Assembly (NCBI GenBank): GCA_934667425.1
Contig: CAKULV010000009.1
Location: 6,576 to 70,575, forward strand
DNA from: an uncultured Kiritimatiellota bacterium
Lineage (GTDB): Bacteria > Verrucomicrobiota > Kiritimatiellia > RFP12 > UBA1067
Direction of reading: 5' to 3'
DNA: 64,000 nt
Shown here piece after piece: positions 1 to 7,989 of the stretch. The first letter of the stretch is position 1. Every line of letters starts with the position of its first letter. The translations under genes were made by a program, and so were the position numbers. The notes beneath the pieces were generated by a model. That model was not told the DNA's origin and made no database searches. It was given only the letters and a program-made list of their open reading frames with translations.

Positions 1-569
1 CCGGCGACGATTCCCGGGAGCAGGATAGGCAGCGTCACCTTGAAGAAGGCCTGCCATGGAGACGCGCCGAGATCGTACGCGGCCTCTATCACGCGGTCGT
101 CGAAATCCTGCAGCCGCGCGAGCACGGTCATCGTGACGTACGACACGCAGAATGTGACGTGGGCTATGAAAATCGTGAGCATCCCGCAACCGACCCCGAT
201 AGCCGTGAACATCATGAGCAGCGAGATGCCCATCAGTATCTCCGGCATGACGAGCGGGGTGTATATGAGGCCGAAGTGGGCAGTCTGAAGCCGTCCCTTC
301 CAGCGGTGCAGGGCGATCGCCGCCGTGGTCCCGAGCACGCACGACGCGACCGTTGCGGCAGCCGCCACTATGAGCGACCGCTGGAAAGCCATCCATATCT
401 CGCGATTGCTCGACGAGAAGAGGTTCCCGTACCATTTCAGCGTGAATCCGGCCCATTCCCCGCCATACCTCGAAAGGTTGAACGAATTCAGGATCAGAAC
501 CACTATCGGAAGGTAGAGGAACACCATGACGAGCACAAGCGCCACCATGCAGAACTTGCTGTGCTTCAT
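1..569 (-). CDS. potC: Spermidine/putrescine ABC transporter permease PotC (3' end outside window)
   Basis: This is an inner-membrane permease half of a polyamine importer. The frame is open from the ATG at 569 to the window edge, giving 189 codons; the family is about 265 residues, so roughly 70% is present. The start reads MKHSKFCMVALVLVMVFLYL, a first membrane helix. The permease EAA loop is visible near the cut end as EAAYDLGASPWQAFFKVTLP. The ATG overlaps the potB stop as ATGA, so the two are translationally coupled. A substrate-binding potD could follow beyond position 1. The substrate is inferred from family similarity only. Confidence 0.88.
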   Translation of the reverse strand, partial: MKHSKFCMVALVLVMVFLYLPIVVLILNSFNLSRYGGEWAGFTLKWYGNLFSSSNREIWMAFQRSLIVAAAATVASCVLGTTAAIALHRWKGRLQTAHFGLIYTPLVMPEILMGISLLMMFTAIGVGCGMLTIFIAHVTFCVSYVTMTVLARLQDFDDRVIEAAYDLGASPWQAFFKVTLPILLPGIVA

Positions 570-1474
570 GCCGCACCTCCGCTGAGCTTACGCGCCGTGG
601 CCGCAGCGAGGCGCCTCTCCTCCCGTTCATCCTGCCGCTTCATCCACCACGCTACGCAGGCGAGCGGAACGAGAACCGAAAAGCCCGTCACTGCGGCAAG
701 GGCCGACGCATGTGGCAGATTCCGGTCGGGGAACGTGCGCTGGTATATCTTGTTCCCGATGAGCTCGGAGTCGCGCCCGCCGACGAGATCGGGTATCACG
801 TAGGATCCTATGGCCGGTATGAACACCATGAGGACTGCCGAGATCACGCCGCGCTTCACGCCTGGGAGAAATATCTTGCGGAACGCGAAGAAGCTTCTCG
901 CGCCGAGGTCGCGAGCCGCCTCAAGGAGCGAGAAGTCGAACTTCTCCGCCGCCGTGTAGATCGGCATTATCGCGAAAGGGAGGAACGAGTACACGGACAC
1001 GACCAGTATCGCGCCGGAGTTGTAGTTGAGTATCGCATCCTTGCCGATGATCCCCAGGGCCACGAGGAAATGCTGCAGGAAACCCTCCGGATTAAGCAGC
1101 GTACGCCAGGCGAATACACGCACGATGAAGCTCGTCCAGAACGGAAGCATTATGAGGCCGGCGACAACGGCCCGCCATTTCACGGTCATGCGCGCTATCG
1201 CATACGCGCACGGCAGGGACAGCACGATGCAGATGAAGGTCGTCGCCGCCGATATCCATATGGTGCGCCACACGATTTCCTTGTATGGCGTACGCAACAC
1301 GGCATTCCAGGTCTCGAGCGTTATGCCGGACGAAAAGCCGCCATCCGCATCAGGGGCGTGGAAGGCTATGCAGAACACGATGAGCGTGGGTATGACGAAA
1401 AACAACATCAGCCAAAGGAAGGATGGCAGTGTCGTCAGTATCTCTGAATAGTTCTTCTTTTTCACTTCTTTCAA
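566..1474 (-). CDS. potB: Spermidine/putrescine ABC transporter permease PotB
   Basis: This 302-residue inner-membrane permease pairs with PotC. The first helix is at about residues 15-37 (LPSFLWLMLFFVIPTLIVFC). A long periplasmic loop follows, then five more helices. The EAA motif EAARDLGARSFFAFRKIFLPG is near residues 185-205 and docks the ATPase. The called start is a TTG at 1474; a GTG at 1465 is the alternative. A TATACT -10 lies only 9 nt upstream of the TTG, so the message may be nearly leaderless. No potA ATPase gene lies upstream, where a secreted-protein gene is found instead. The C-terminus overlaps potC by 4 nt. Confidence 0.88.
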   Translation of the reverse strand: MKEVKKKNYSEILTTLPSFLWLMLFFVIPTLIVFCIAFHAPDADGGFSSGITLETWNAVLRTPYKEIVWRTIWISAATTFICIVLSLPCAYAIARMTVKWRAVVAGLIMLPFWTSFIVRVFAWRTLLNPEGFLQHFLVALGIIGKDAILNYNSGAILVVSVYSFLPFAIMPIYTAAEKFDFSLLEAARDLGARSFFAFRKIFLPGVKRGVISAVLMVFIPAIGSYVIPDLVGGRDSELIGNKIYQRTFPDRNLPHASALAAVTGFSVLVPLACVAWWMKRQDEREERRLAAATARKLSGGAA

Positions 1475-1483
1475 AATTCGTCT

Positions 1484-1492
1484 AGTATATCA
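1484..1492 (-). promoter_or_regulatory. Extended -10 upstream of potB
   Basis: On the minus strand the bases read TGATATACT, that is TG-n-TATACT, an extended -10. It lies 9 nt before the TTG start of potB. No convincing -35 was found at 16-18 nt. Expected transcription start is about 1476-1477. Confidence 0.45.
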
Positions 1493-1533
1493 CATTCGGA
1501 CGCAATCTGGAACAAAGCCGCCATCAACGGCGC

Positions 1534-3402
1534 TCATCGGTTGTTCTGCCGATATATGCGAATCACGTCCCGGCGGTGGTTTTCCGTCACCTCGACCTTC
1601 CTTTTGAGTTCCTCGATGAGCTGCGGCACGGGGGCGAGGTTCATCACGTTGGTGAATTCCGGACGGTCTGCCGTGCGGATGACCCTGATTCCGAGCCGCC
1701 GCGACTCTTCGAGTACGCCTATGATCAGGTGCGTGTTCTCCACCTCGCGTCGAATCCTCATGTTGCACAGTTCAAAGCCGGGGTCATCCTGCATGCGCGC
1801 CTGCTCATGGTGTATCCCAACGTCGTTCCGGGCCTTGCCTTCGTCCATGAGGTGCTGGAACGCAACCATGTTCTCGGCATTCACCATGACCGCCCTGTAT
1901 AGCTTGAGCTTGAGGACGAGTCCCGCGAGGTATTTCCCGCTTTCGGGATCGGCGGCAGACCGTATAAGCGAGCTTGCCGTCGATATCGCGCCGTCAAGGT
2001 CTGCCTGGCAGAGCCTTGCCGTATGGGATACCGCGAACGTGCCGCCATACCCCTTGAGCCAGCGATGAGCCTGCAGATCCACGAGGTCGTCCGCGCACGA
2101 CTCCTCCCTCGCCTGGAACTGGTAGGCGCGGTAGTAGTCCCTTTCCTCTGGCTTAAGCTCGTTCGGGAAGCAGACGAGCGGCCGCGTGAGCCAGCGCTGA
2201 TGCGTGGTGCCGAGAAGGAAGATGTGCCCGCCCGTCTCCGCCCAGCCCCAGCGGGCGTAGCATTTCTCGATCGCATCCCATACGGAAACGAGCGCTTCGC
2301 TCCTGTCGCGCCCGACGAACGTCGCGGCGATGGCATTGAGCGCGGCGTATCGGGCCTGCTTCCCCTGTCCGACGGCGTTTCCGCCCCAATATGTCCTGAG
2401 AAGCCTGATGGTGTCGATCTCGTCAAGGGAGCGCACCGAGATCAGCGCGTCGCCTTCGGGATCGGCCTCGGCCCTCTGCAGCTGTTCGACAAGCGCAGGC
2501 ATGCGCGGCATGGCATACACCGGATATGTCTGCTCGTCAAACGGGTTCGGGAATCCAATTACGTTGACTGCGGTCTGGCGTTCCATCGTGCGGTTCCGAA
2601 CCTTCATTCCCGGCTTCAGCTTCGGCAGCGTCATCTCGACGATATCGTCAGAAAGGTAGCGGTTGAGGTTTACCCGCATGTCGCCGTATCCGGCAAGCGT
2701 GGCGCCTTCCTGGAAGATGGACAGGAAGTCCACGATGCGCTGTGGCAGGGTTTTGTCCCTTCGGCAATGCTCCGGGCCGTTTGCCCCGGGGTAAAGGTAT
2801 GGATACCAGCAAAGCCCCGCTCCGGAATCGTTGCTCATCAGGTCGAAGGACTCGAACTTGCCTATCTCGCATATCTCGCGGACCGTCCTCACATAGATCG
2901 CCTTGAGCTCTGGATTGTCAAGGCACGGCGCGTAGTATTCGGTCCTCGCGCGGGCGCACTGGTCGCAGCGCGGACCCCGCCACGCCGGGTGATCCCGGTA
3001 CGCCGCCTCCGGCAGGTACGCCGGTTCCTGCCCGGTGAACGCCGCCTTGAAGCCGAACTCGTCAAGCACCTTGACCCGATCCTTGAGCCTGGCAAGGTTC
3101 CTTTCCGCATAGTCGCGGGGAAGGTACTTCTCGAGTTCCGCCGGGACGATGAACTTGAAGAGCGACGGGCGGTGCATGGACCAGTTCGGGTACGGGTCAT
3201 GGCGGTTGGCGTTCCATTGCCACATCGAAGGCTCTATCTGGCATGCGGCGAGATGCGTCGCGCCCAACTCCTTCGCCAGTTTCGCGTAGGCACGGTATTC
3301 GCCAATGTCCAATGTGTCGAAATCGAAGCCCACGCGCCTTGACGCAAATGCGATGGACACGACTCCGATGGCCGCAAACGCCAACGTCGCACTCTTCACC
3401 AT
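1534..3402 (-). CDS. Secreted protein, putative TIM-barrel glycoside hydrolase (family unresolved)
   Basis: The protein has 622 residues from the ATG at 3402. I prefer this start to one 33 nt upstream because AGGAAGG precedes it and the protein then begins with a signal peptide (MVKSATLAFAAIGVVSIAFA). The body has alternating helix/strand character and a CxxC in GPRCDQCARAR, followed by YYAPCLDNPE, a layout I associate with unclassified barrel glycosidases. Residues such as QEP and SNDSGAG could be active-site loops, but I cannot name the catalytic pair. It lies upstream of potBC and has its own promoter at 3441-3469. The glycosidase call is inference from resemblance to neighbours. Confidence 0.5.
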   Translation of the reverse strand: MVKSATLAFAAIGVVSIAFASRRVGFDFDTLDIGEYRAYAKLAKELGATHLAACQIEPSMWQWNANRHDPYPNWSMHRPSLFKFIVPAELEKYLPRDYAERNLARLKDRVKVLDEFGFKAAFTGQEPAYLPEAAYRDHPAWRGPRCDQCARARTEYYAPCLDNPELKAIYVRTVREICEIGKFESFDLMSNDSGAGLCWYPYLYPGANGPEHCRRDKTLPQRIVDFLSIFQEGATLAGYGDMRVNLNRYLSDDIVEMTLPKLKPGMKVRNRTMERQTAVNVIGFPNPFDEQTYPVYAMPRMPALVEQLQRAEADPEGDALISVRSLDEIDTIRLLRTYWGGNAVGQGKQARYAALNAIAATFVGRDRSEALVSVWDAIEKCYARWGWAETGGHIFLLGTTHQRWLTRPLVCFPNELKPEERDYYRAYQFQAREESCADDLVDLQAHRWLKGYGGTFAVSHTARLCQADLDGAISTASSLIRSAADPESGKYLAGLVLKLKLYRAVMVNAENMVAFQHLMDEGKARNDVGIHHEQARMQDDPGFELCNMRIRREVENTHLIIGVLEESRRLGIRVIRTADRPEFTNVMNLAPVPQLIEELKRKVEVTENHRRDVIRIYRQNNR

Positions 3403-3440
3403 GTATCGCTTCCTTCCTGTCAGGTGTGAAATCACGGCGA

Positions 3441-3469
3441 ATTATAGGAAATCACAGCCGCCGGCGCAA
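3441..3469 (-). promoter_or_regulatory. Sigma-70-type promoter for the gene at 1534-3402
   Basis: The -10 TATAAT is at 3446-3441 and the -35 TTGCGC at 3469-3464, with an exact 17-nt spacer. The predicted 5' leader is about 32 nt and holds the AGGAAGG ribosome-binding site. This is a conventional leader, unlike several other genes in the window. Confidence 0.6.
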
Positions 3470-3527
3470 CACATTTCCCGCCATTTGCCCTGACGACGTT
3501 ATCCATCGGCCGCAAGGCGCAAGGGCG

Positions 3528-4166
3528 TTAGGCATACGGAAGGTAGACGATGGCTGGCTTGTTGACTACAAGGGAGAACGAACGCCCCGTCGTGCGGTTC
3601 AGCGTCCCCTTCCACAACGCATCGAGCACGACCCCGTCCAAAGGCCATTCGAGCCCATTCGATGAGATCGCCGTTCCTGGAATTGGCGCGAAAACGCTCA
3701 CAGGAGCCCCTTCACGGGCTTCCCATTCGCGTCCGGGCGGCAAGACAGGCTCGAACACCCCGTTGTCCGTGACGATCGATACGCGCCTTGCGCAGGAGGC
3801 GAAGTCGATGAGGTGGAAGATGTTGCCGATCGAATGGTCTTCTCTTTTTCCCGTGGCGCCGAGTATGGCGATGTCGCCGGCATCTGCGTCCCGGAATGCG
3901 GAAAGCGCGTGCCTGAACGCCTTGCAGAGGTCGTTCGTGTCCTGCTCATCCACGATGACGAGCGGGATGCCGTACCGCGAGAGTTCCCTGCGGCCGTCTT
4001 CGCCAAGCGAATCGCCGTCGCCAACGACCGCGTCCGGCGTCCTTCCCAGCGCAACGGCGGTGCGCCAGGCGCTGTCGCAGGCGACGACCCTGTCCGCCTT
4101 GCGCAACATCCCCAGCGGAATGCCGTGCGACGGAGGCGTTCCGGAAGCAAGGATCACCGTCATCAT
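3528..4166 (-). CDS. thiN: Thiamine pyrophosphokinase
   Basis: The 212-residue cytosolic enzyme transfers pyrophosphate from ATP to thiamine, making thiamine diphosphate. Family motifs are visible: VVGDGDSL near residues 47-54 (metal/phosphate binding), DEQDTNDLCKAF near 73-84, and GATGKREDHSIGNI near 103-116. The C-terminal region forms the thiamine-binding beta-sandwich. The start at 4166 overlaps the stop of the upstream membrane-protein gene as ATGA, so the two are coupled. A second ATG directly follows at 4163. The link between the two functions is unclear. The gene symbol is by family analogy. Confidence 0.85.
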   Translation of the reverse strand: MMTVILASGTPPSHGIPLGMLRKADRVVACDSAWRTAVALGRTPDAVVGDGDSLGEDGRRELSRYGIPLVIVDEQDTNDLCKAFRHALSAFRDADAGDIAILGATGKREDHSIGNIFHLIDFASCARRVSIVTDNGVFEPVLPPGREWEAREGAPVSVFAPIPGTAISSNGLEWPLDGVVLDALWKGTLNRTTGRSFSLVVNKPAIVYLPYA

Positions 4167-5926
4167 TGCTTCCGCCGCCTCCGGCCTGCCGCCTTGTACA
4201 CGCAAAGCGCACAGATGCCCAATGTCGAAGCAAGCGAAACGAGCGACAGAGGACCGGGCGTGAACGGCCCGTCGATGCCGCTGTCGCTCCTTGCCGTTTT
4301 CCTGAGCAGCGCAAATCCCGCCCTTTCCCTCGGCACCTTGACAAAAAGTCCGCCACGGAAGTTCCAGAACGACTCTGGCGCATACCTTCCTTCGTCCAGC
4401 GCCTTCTTGAGGTCCGCATTGTCCCTGAACGCCGTGCCGCCCGCAAGAACATACTCGGCATCCGCGATCTGCGCCCCGGCGTCAAAGGCGAGGACTATCG
4501 AACCGGACCCCGTTGCGCGGGCAACCGCAATGCGCAGCGTATCCGCAGGATCGACGGCGCAATACCGCGAATCCACGGAGGCGAGGTGAACGGCATTTGC
4601 CGCCAGCAAGACGGCCGCCGCAGCCGTTGCGGTGCGCGGAGCCATGCGCCCAAGGCGTGAATCAAGTATGCGCGACACGCCAAAGCCGGCCAGCACCGCC
4701 ACGCACCATTCTATCAGATGCACAAACTTCACCGGGCACCGTATCGAATCCCCTACCGGCAAGGCGAACACCACCCTGTAGAACGGCGTGAACGCCCCGA
4801 ACGCGCACAGGAGCAGAACCGCCGCCATCACAGACCAGAATGCGACCTCCGCCCTATTCGCAGCGCCGTTGGCACAGGCGCAATCCCCTTTTCTCTTTCC
4901 CAGCCCCAAGGCTATCCCAAGCATAGCAAGGCACATCGTTATGAAGCCCATGTAAAGCGAATGCTGCCGATACGGCCGCCAATGCCCCGGGGCGACCTGC
5001 ATTCCGATGCGGCCACGGTACGGATTCCTGGGGCTGACGCGGGGATCGCTTGATCCGCCGTTCACGTCGGGAATGAAGAACTCCAAGGACTCGTTCGGCG
5101 GAAGGCTCCAGTTCGTGCAGAACACGTACCGCCTCTCGCGCTCGGCCTTCACTGCGGCAGTGGTCTTCTCGCCACCATCGGCGGCAGGTTGACCGGAGGC
5201 GGATATCTGCTTCTCGCGGTTGGCGGTCTCGACGAATATGGCCCTGTGAAGCTGCGGCCACCCGGCTGCAACGAGAACAGCAGCGGTGACCGCCACTCCG
5301 GCAAGTACTCGGACAAGCGCGACTGCGCGCCCGCCATGGGCCGTCGAACGCAGCTTCGCGACAAGTTTGAAAACGCCATACGCGAACGCCATTGCGGTGA
5401 ACATGAGCCACAGGTCGGGCTGTTGCGCGCTGGACCACGCCAGCACTCCGCCAAGTATGGCCCAGTTGATCCATTTGCCCTTCCTTACGCAGCGGTCTAT
5501 GAGCCCGAAGCAGAACGGACCGTACATCAGGTACACGAACCACCCAAGATGCCCTGCCGAAAAGAGCGTGAAGTTGTACCCCATGAGCCCATACGCCGCT
5601 GCGGCCCCGTAGCGCGCGAGCGGACAAATGCCGCGCCCTTTCAGATAGTACGCCACGCCAAGCGCCGCGAGGTAGGCCGCAAGCGCATACTGAAGCTCCT
5701 GCCAGACGTATGGCCCTCCAAGCAGGAAGCGCAGATCGCCTGGCACGATCGCCCCGCCAGCGCAGAAATCACGCCACTTGCGGAGAAGGAAATCCGCCGG
5801 ATAGTAAGTCGCCTGATCCGGCTGTATGAATGTAACCGAAGGAGACCACGTACCCCAGAAGACGCAGCATACGGCAACGGCAAAGAATGCCGTAAAGCCC
5901 AGCAACCACCAATTCGCCCTTTTCAT
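4163..5926 (-). CDS. Large polytopic membrane protein (YfhO/GT-C-like), unknown function
   Basis: The product has 587 residues from the ATG at 5926 (MKRANWWLLGFTAFFAVAVC, first helix). About ten or more hydrophobic helices are visible, including AAYLAALGVAYYL, AVLLLCAFGAF and LSLVSLASTLGICALCVYKAAG. A soluble loop sits near residues 230-320. The C-terminus is basic (GRRRRKQ), as expected for a cytoplasmic end. The layout of an early extracytoplasmic loop followed by many helices recalls YfhO or GT-C glycosyltransferase-like proteins, but I see no diagnostic motif. A TGGTATAAT box ends 6 nt before the ATG. It is coupled to thiamine pyrophosphokinase downstream. Confidence 0.6.
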   Translation of the reverse strand: MKRANWWLLGFTAFFAVAVCCVFWGTWSPSVTFIQPDQATYYPADFLLRKWRDFCAGGAIVPGDLRFLLGGPYVWQELQYALAAYLAALGVAYYLKGRGICPLARYGAAAAYGLMGYNFTLFSAGHLGWFVYLMYGPFCFGLIDRCVRKGKWINWAILGGVLAWSSAQQPDLWLMFTAMAFAYGVFKLVAKLRSTAHGGRAVALVRVLAGVAVTAAVLVAAGWPQLHRAIFVETANREKQISASGQPAADGGEKTTAAVKAERERRYVFCTNWSLPPNESLEFFIPDVNGGSSDPRVSPRNPYRGRIGMQVAPGHWRPYRQHSLYMGFITMCLAMLGIALGLGKRKGDCACANGAANRAEVAFWSVMAAVLLLCAFGAFTPFYRVVFALPVGDSIRCPVKFVHLIEWCVAVLAGFGVSRILDSRLGRMAPRTATAAAAVLLAANAVHLASVDSRYCAVDPADTLRIAVARATGSGSIVLAFDAGAQIADAEYVLAGGTAFRDNADLKKALDEGRYAPESFWNFRGGLFVKVPRERAGFALLRKTARSDSGIDGPFTPGPLSLVSLASTLGICALCVYKAAGRRRRKQ

Positions 5927-5932
5927 GCAGCA

Positions 5933-5941
5933 ATTATACCA
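5933..5941 (-). promoter_or_regulatory. Extended -10 (TGGTATAAT) 6 nt before a start codon
   Basis: The minus strand reads TGGTATAAT, then six bases, then the ATG at 5926. A start site 7 nt after the -10 would coincide with the A of the ATG, so the message should be leaderless. No Shine-Dalgarno sequence precedes this ATG. Confidence 0.55.
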
Positions 5942-5961
5942 CACGGGCGGGATGCGCGGCA

Positions 5962-6495
5962 TCACCACGGCACCCCCTCGCGCATGAACCGGGCTGCAAG
6001 GACCGCACAGGCGCAGGCATCATAGAGCGCATCATGCCAGGTGCGGCCCGGGCATAGGGACTCCACTTCCCCGGTTGCGCCAAAGGCCTGCACGAGGTCG
6101 CCGAGCGCGTAGGACGGCAACCCGGGATAGCGGGCCCTGGCGTAGACAAGCGTGTCGATCCACGGTCCGAACCTGGTCATCGGCGCAAGCTTCGTGAGCA
6201 CGGTACGCTCCGTGGAGCAATTGTGCGCGACAAGCGGGGCGCCGCAGAGTCTGGCGGAAATCTCCGGCCACAGTTCCATTGGGGTCGGAGCCTGCGCAAG
6301 TTCCTCGCGCATCTCCCGGTAGCGTCCGACGGCACGCGGGGAAAAAGGACGCTCCCCTACACGGAACAGCGTTTCCCACTTCGTTTCGGGAAGCACAACC
6401 CCGTCCTCGATCCTTACGAGGCCAAGCTGCCAAGGCTCATTTGGCCAGCCCTTTACCGTCCCGGTCGTCTCGAAGTCAAGTACGGTCCATGTCAT
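5962..6495 (-). CDS. DEDDh-family 3'-5' exonuclease (DnaQ-like)
   Basis: The 177-residue protein is a stand-alone 3'-5' exonuclease domain. Exo I is DFETTG (D7, E9). Exo II is VAHNCSTERTVL with H91 and N92, but the usual Asp is Glu (E96), a substitution seen in some relatives. Exo III is TWHDALYDACA with H154 and D159. There is no polymerase or helicase domain, so it acts as a single-domain nuclease in DNA repair or RNA turnover. It starts at the ATG at 6495 without an obvious Shine-Dalgarno. Confidence 0.75.
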   Translation of the reverse strand: MTWTVLDFETTGTVKGWPNEPWQLGLVRIEDGVVLPETKWETLFRVGERPFSPRAVGRYREMREELAQAPTPMELWPEISARLCGAPLVAHNCSTERTVLTKLAPMTRFGPWIDTLVYARARYPGLPSYALGDLVQAFGATGEVESLCPGRTWHDALYDACACAVLAARFMREGVPW

Positions 6496-6527
6496 GCGAT
6501 GCCTTCAGCGAAGCGCAACCTGGGGCA

Positions 6528-6959
6528 TTACGCGTCACGGTATTCGATCTTTGCCTTCTCCCGCAGCTCCGCCACGAAAGCCGACAGCACCTTTCCTCGC
6601 GCCGCATGGCGAAGGAAGTCGCGTATCTTCGTCTGCACCTGCACATACTGCGCATCGCCGAACGTTGACTTGTTTGCGCGGTAGAACGCCTCCATCTCCG
6701 CCTCGGATGGGTCCGGCGTGCCGGAACATGTCCTGGACACCAGTTCGTCCGGGGTGATTCCGAGGTCCTGCGCCCTCATGAGCACAAGCTTCGCGCCTAT
6801 GGCCTGTTCCTGCGCCTGCATGAGGAGCTTCTCGACGCTGCCCTTCAGTTCCTCTCCCGGCACGCCGTTCTCGGCATACAGGCGGACAAGACGGTCGAAC
6901 TCGTGCTCAATGGCCTTGCGAGGTATCTCCTCGCCGTTCACAAACGCTTTCTTTATCAT
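6528..6959 (-). CDS. SurA-N/NifM-like helical protein without a PPIase domain
   Basis: The 143-residue protein begins MIKKAFVNGEEIPRKAIEHEF, the pattern of the N-terminal chaperone domain of parvulin-type isomerases (SurA, NifM, PrsA). Helical repeats and the linker DPSEAEMEAFYRANKSTFG follow. In full-length relatives a rotamase domain comes after this linker. Here the protein ends about 40 residues later, with only a short helix, so the isomerase domain is absent. There is no signal peptide, so it is probably cytosolic. An AGGGAA site precedes the ATG. It lies just downstream of the NAD synthase gene on the same strand. Confidence 0.5.
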   Translation of the reverse strand: MIKKAFVNGEEIPRKAIEHEFDRLVRLYAENGVPGEELKGSVEKLLMQAQEQAIGAKLVLMRAQDLGITPDELVSRTCSGTPDPSEAEMEAFYRANKSTFGDAQYVQVQTKIRDFLRHAARGKVLSAFVAELREKAKIEYRDA

Positions 6960-6984
6960 GACATTCCCTGTCTTGAAAAACCAT

Positions 6985-7989
6985 TCACTTCATCTGGACT
7001 ATGTCGCCGCAATATTTGGCGTCGGACGGTATGTGCCAGTCGTTCGGCCCGAAATACGCCGGAAACACCTTGATGCCGTCAGGCGAGCAGTTGCGCTTGA
7101 ACGACTGCGTGACAAGCCGTCGACAATACACGTCAAGCCACTTGCCGATTTCATCCGCGCCATATCTTCCCTTGAAAGCACGCTCGGCGGCGGCAAGGAT
7201 CGCCTTGCGGCGCTCACCGTGCACAATGGTGCGCCATATGAAGAAATCGTGGAGTTCGTACGGCCCGATCCTGTCTTCCGTCCTTTGCGCGATCTTGCCG
7301 TTCACGCTCGGAAGCAGCTCCGGGCTGACCGGCGTATCGATTATGTCCATGATCGCGGCCGATGCAGAGGCGGCCCTGCCCCTGCAATGGCCTTCCGCCC
7401 ACCAGCGGCACACGTCGCGCACAACAGTCTTTGGCACTCCGGCATTGACGCCGAACATGCTCATGTGGTCGCCGTTGTACGTGCACCACCCAAGCGCAAT
7501 CTCGCTCATGTCGCCCGTGCCAAGCACGATCCCGCCCGTCTGGTTGGCCTTGTCCATGAGGATCATCGTGCGCATCCGCGCCTGGGCGTTCTCGTAGGTG
7601 ACGTCGTGCCTGTCCGGATCCTGCCCTATGTCCCTGAAATGCTGGAGGCAGGACTTCCGTATGTCGATGGTCTCAAGCTTGAGGCCCAGGCCCTCGCAAA
7701 GCGTTTCCGCATTTCCCCTCGTGCGGCCAGTGGTGCCGAATCCGGGCATCGTGTACACCTTTATGGACTTCCTTGGCAGACGCAGTATCTTGAACGCCTC
7801 GACCGCCACAAGCAGGCATAGCGTCGAGTCGAGCCCTCCAGAAAGTCCGATGGTGACCGACTTGGCCCCAATGCGATCCAGCCTTATGGCAAGGGCCGCA
7901 TACTGCGTCATGAACACCTGCTCCGGCCCGCACCAGTCCTGGAACGGATGCGCGGACACAGAAGCCTTCCCCGGTTCACCGAACATCAT
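6985..7989 (-). CDS. nadE: NAD+ synthase, synthetase half of the glutamine-dependent type, lacking the glutaminase domain
   Basis: NAD+ synthase amidates nicotinate-adenine dinucleotide, using ATP. The 334-residue protein matches the C-terminal domain of the long glutamine-dependent family: IGLSGGLDSTLCL (ATP loop), YTMPGFGTTGRTRGNA, DVTYENAQARMRTMI, GGIVLGTGDMSEIALGW, NAGVPKTVVRDV and SFKRNCSPDGIK. Long enzymes carry a nitrilase-like glutaminase of about 300 residues before an HPF linker. Here the protein begins just before HPF. The start overlaps the upstream glycosidase stop (ATGA), so no glutaminase is encoded in front. It may use free ammonia or a separate glutaminase, which is inference. 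Confidence 0.85.
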   Translation of the reverse strand: MMFGEPGKASVSAHPFQDWCGPEQVFMTQYAALAIRLDRIGAKSVTIGLSGGLDSTLCLLVAVEAFKILRLPRKSIKVYTMPGFGTTGRTRGNAETLCEGLGLKLETIDIRKSCLQHFRDIGQDPDRHDVTYENAQARMRTMILMDKANQTGGIVLGTGDMSEIALGWCTYNGDHMSMFGVNAGVPKTVVRDVCRWWAEGHCRGRAASASAAIMDIIDTPVSPELLPSVNGKIAQRTEDRIGPYELHDFFIWRTIVHGERRKAILAAAERAFKGRYGADEIGKWLDVYCRRLVTQSFKRNCSPDGIKVFPAYFGPNDWHIPSDAKYCGDIVQMK

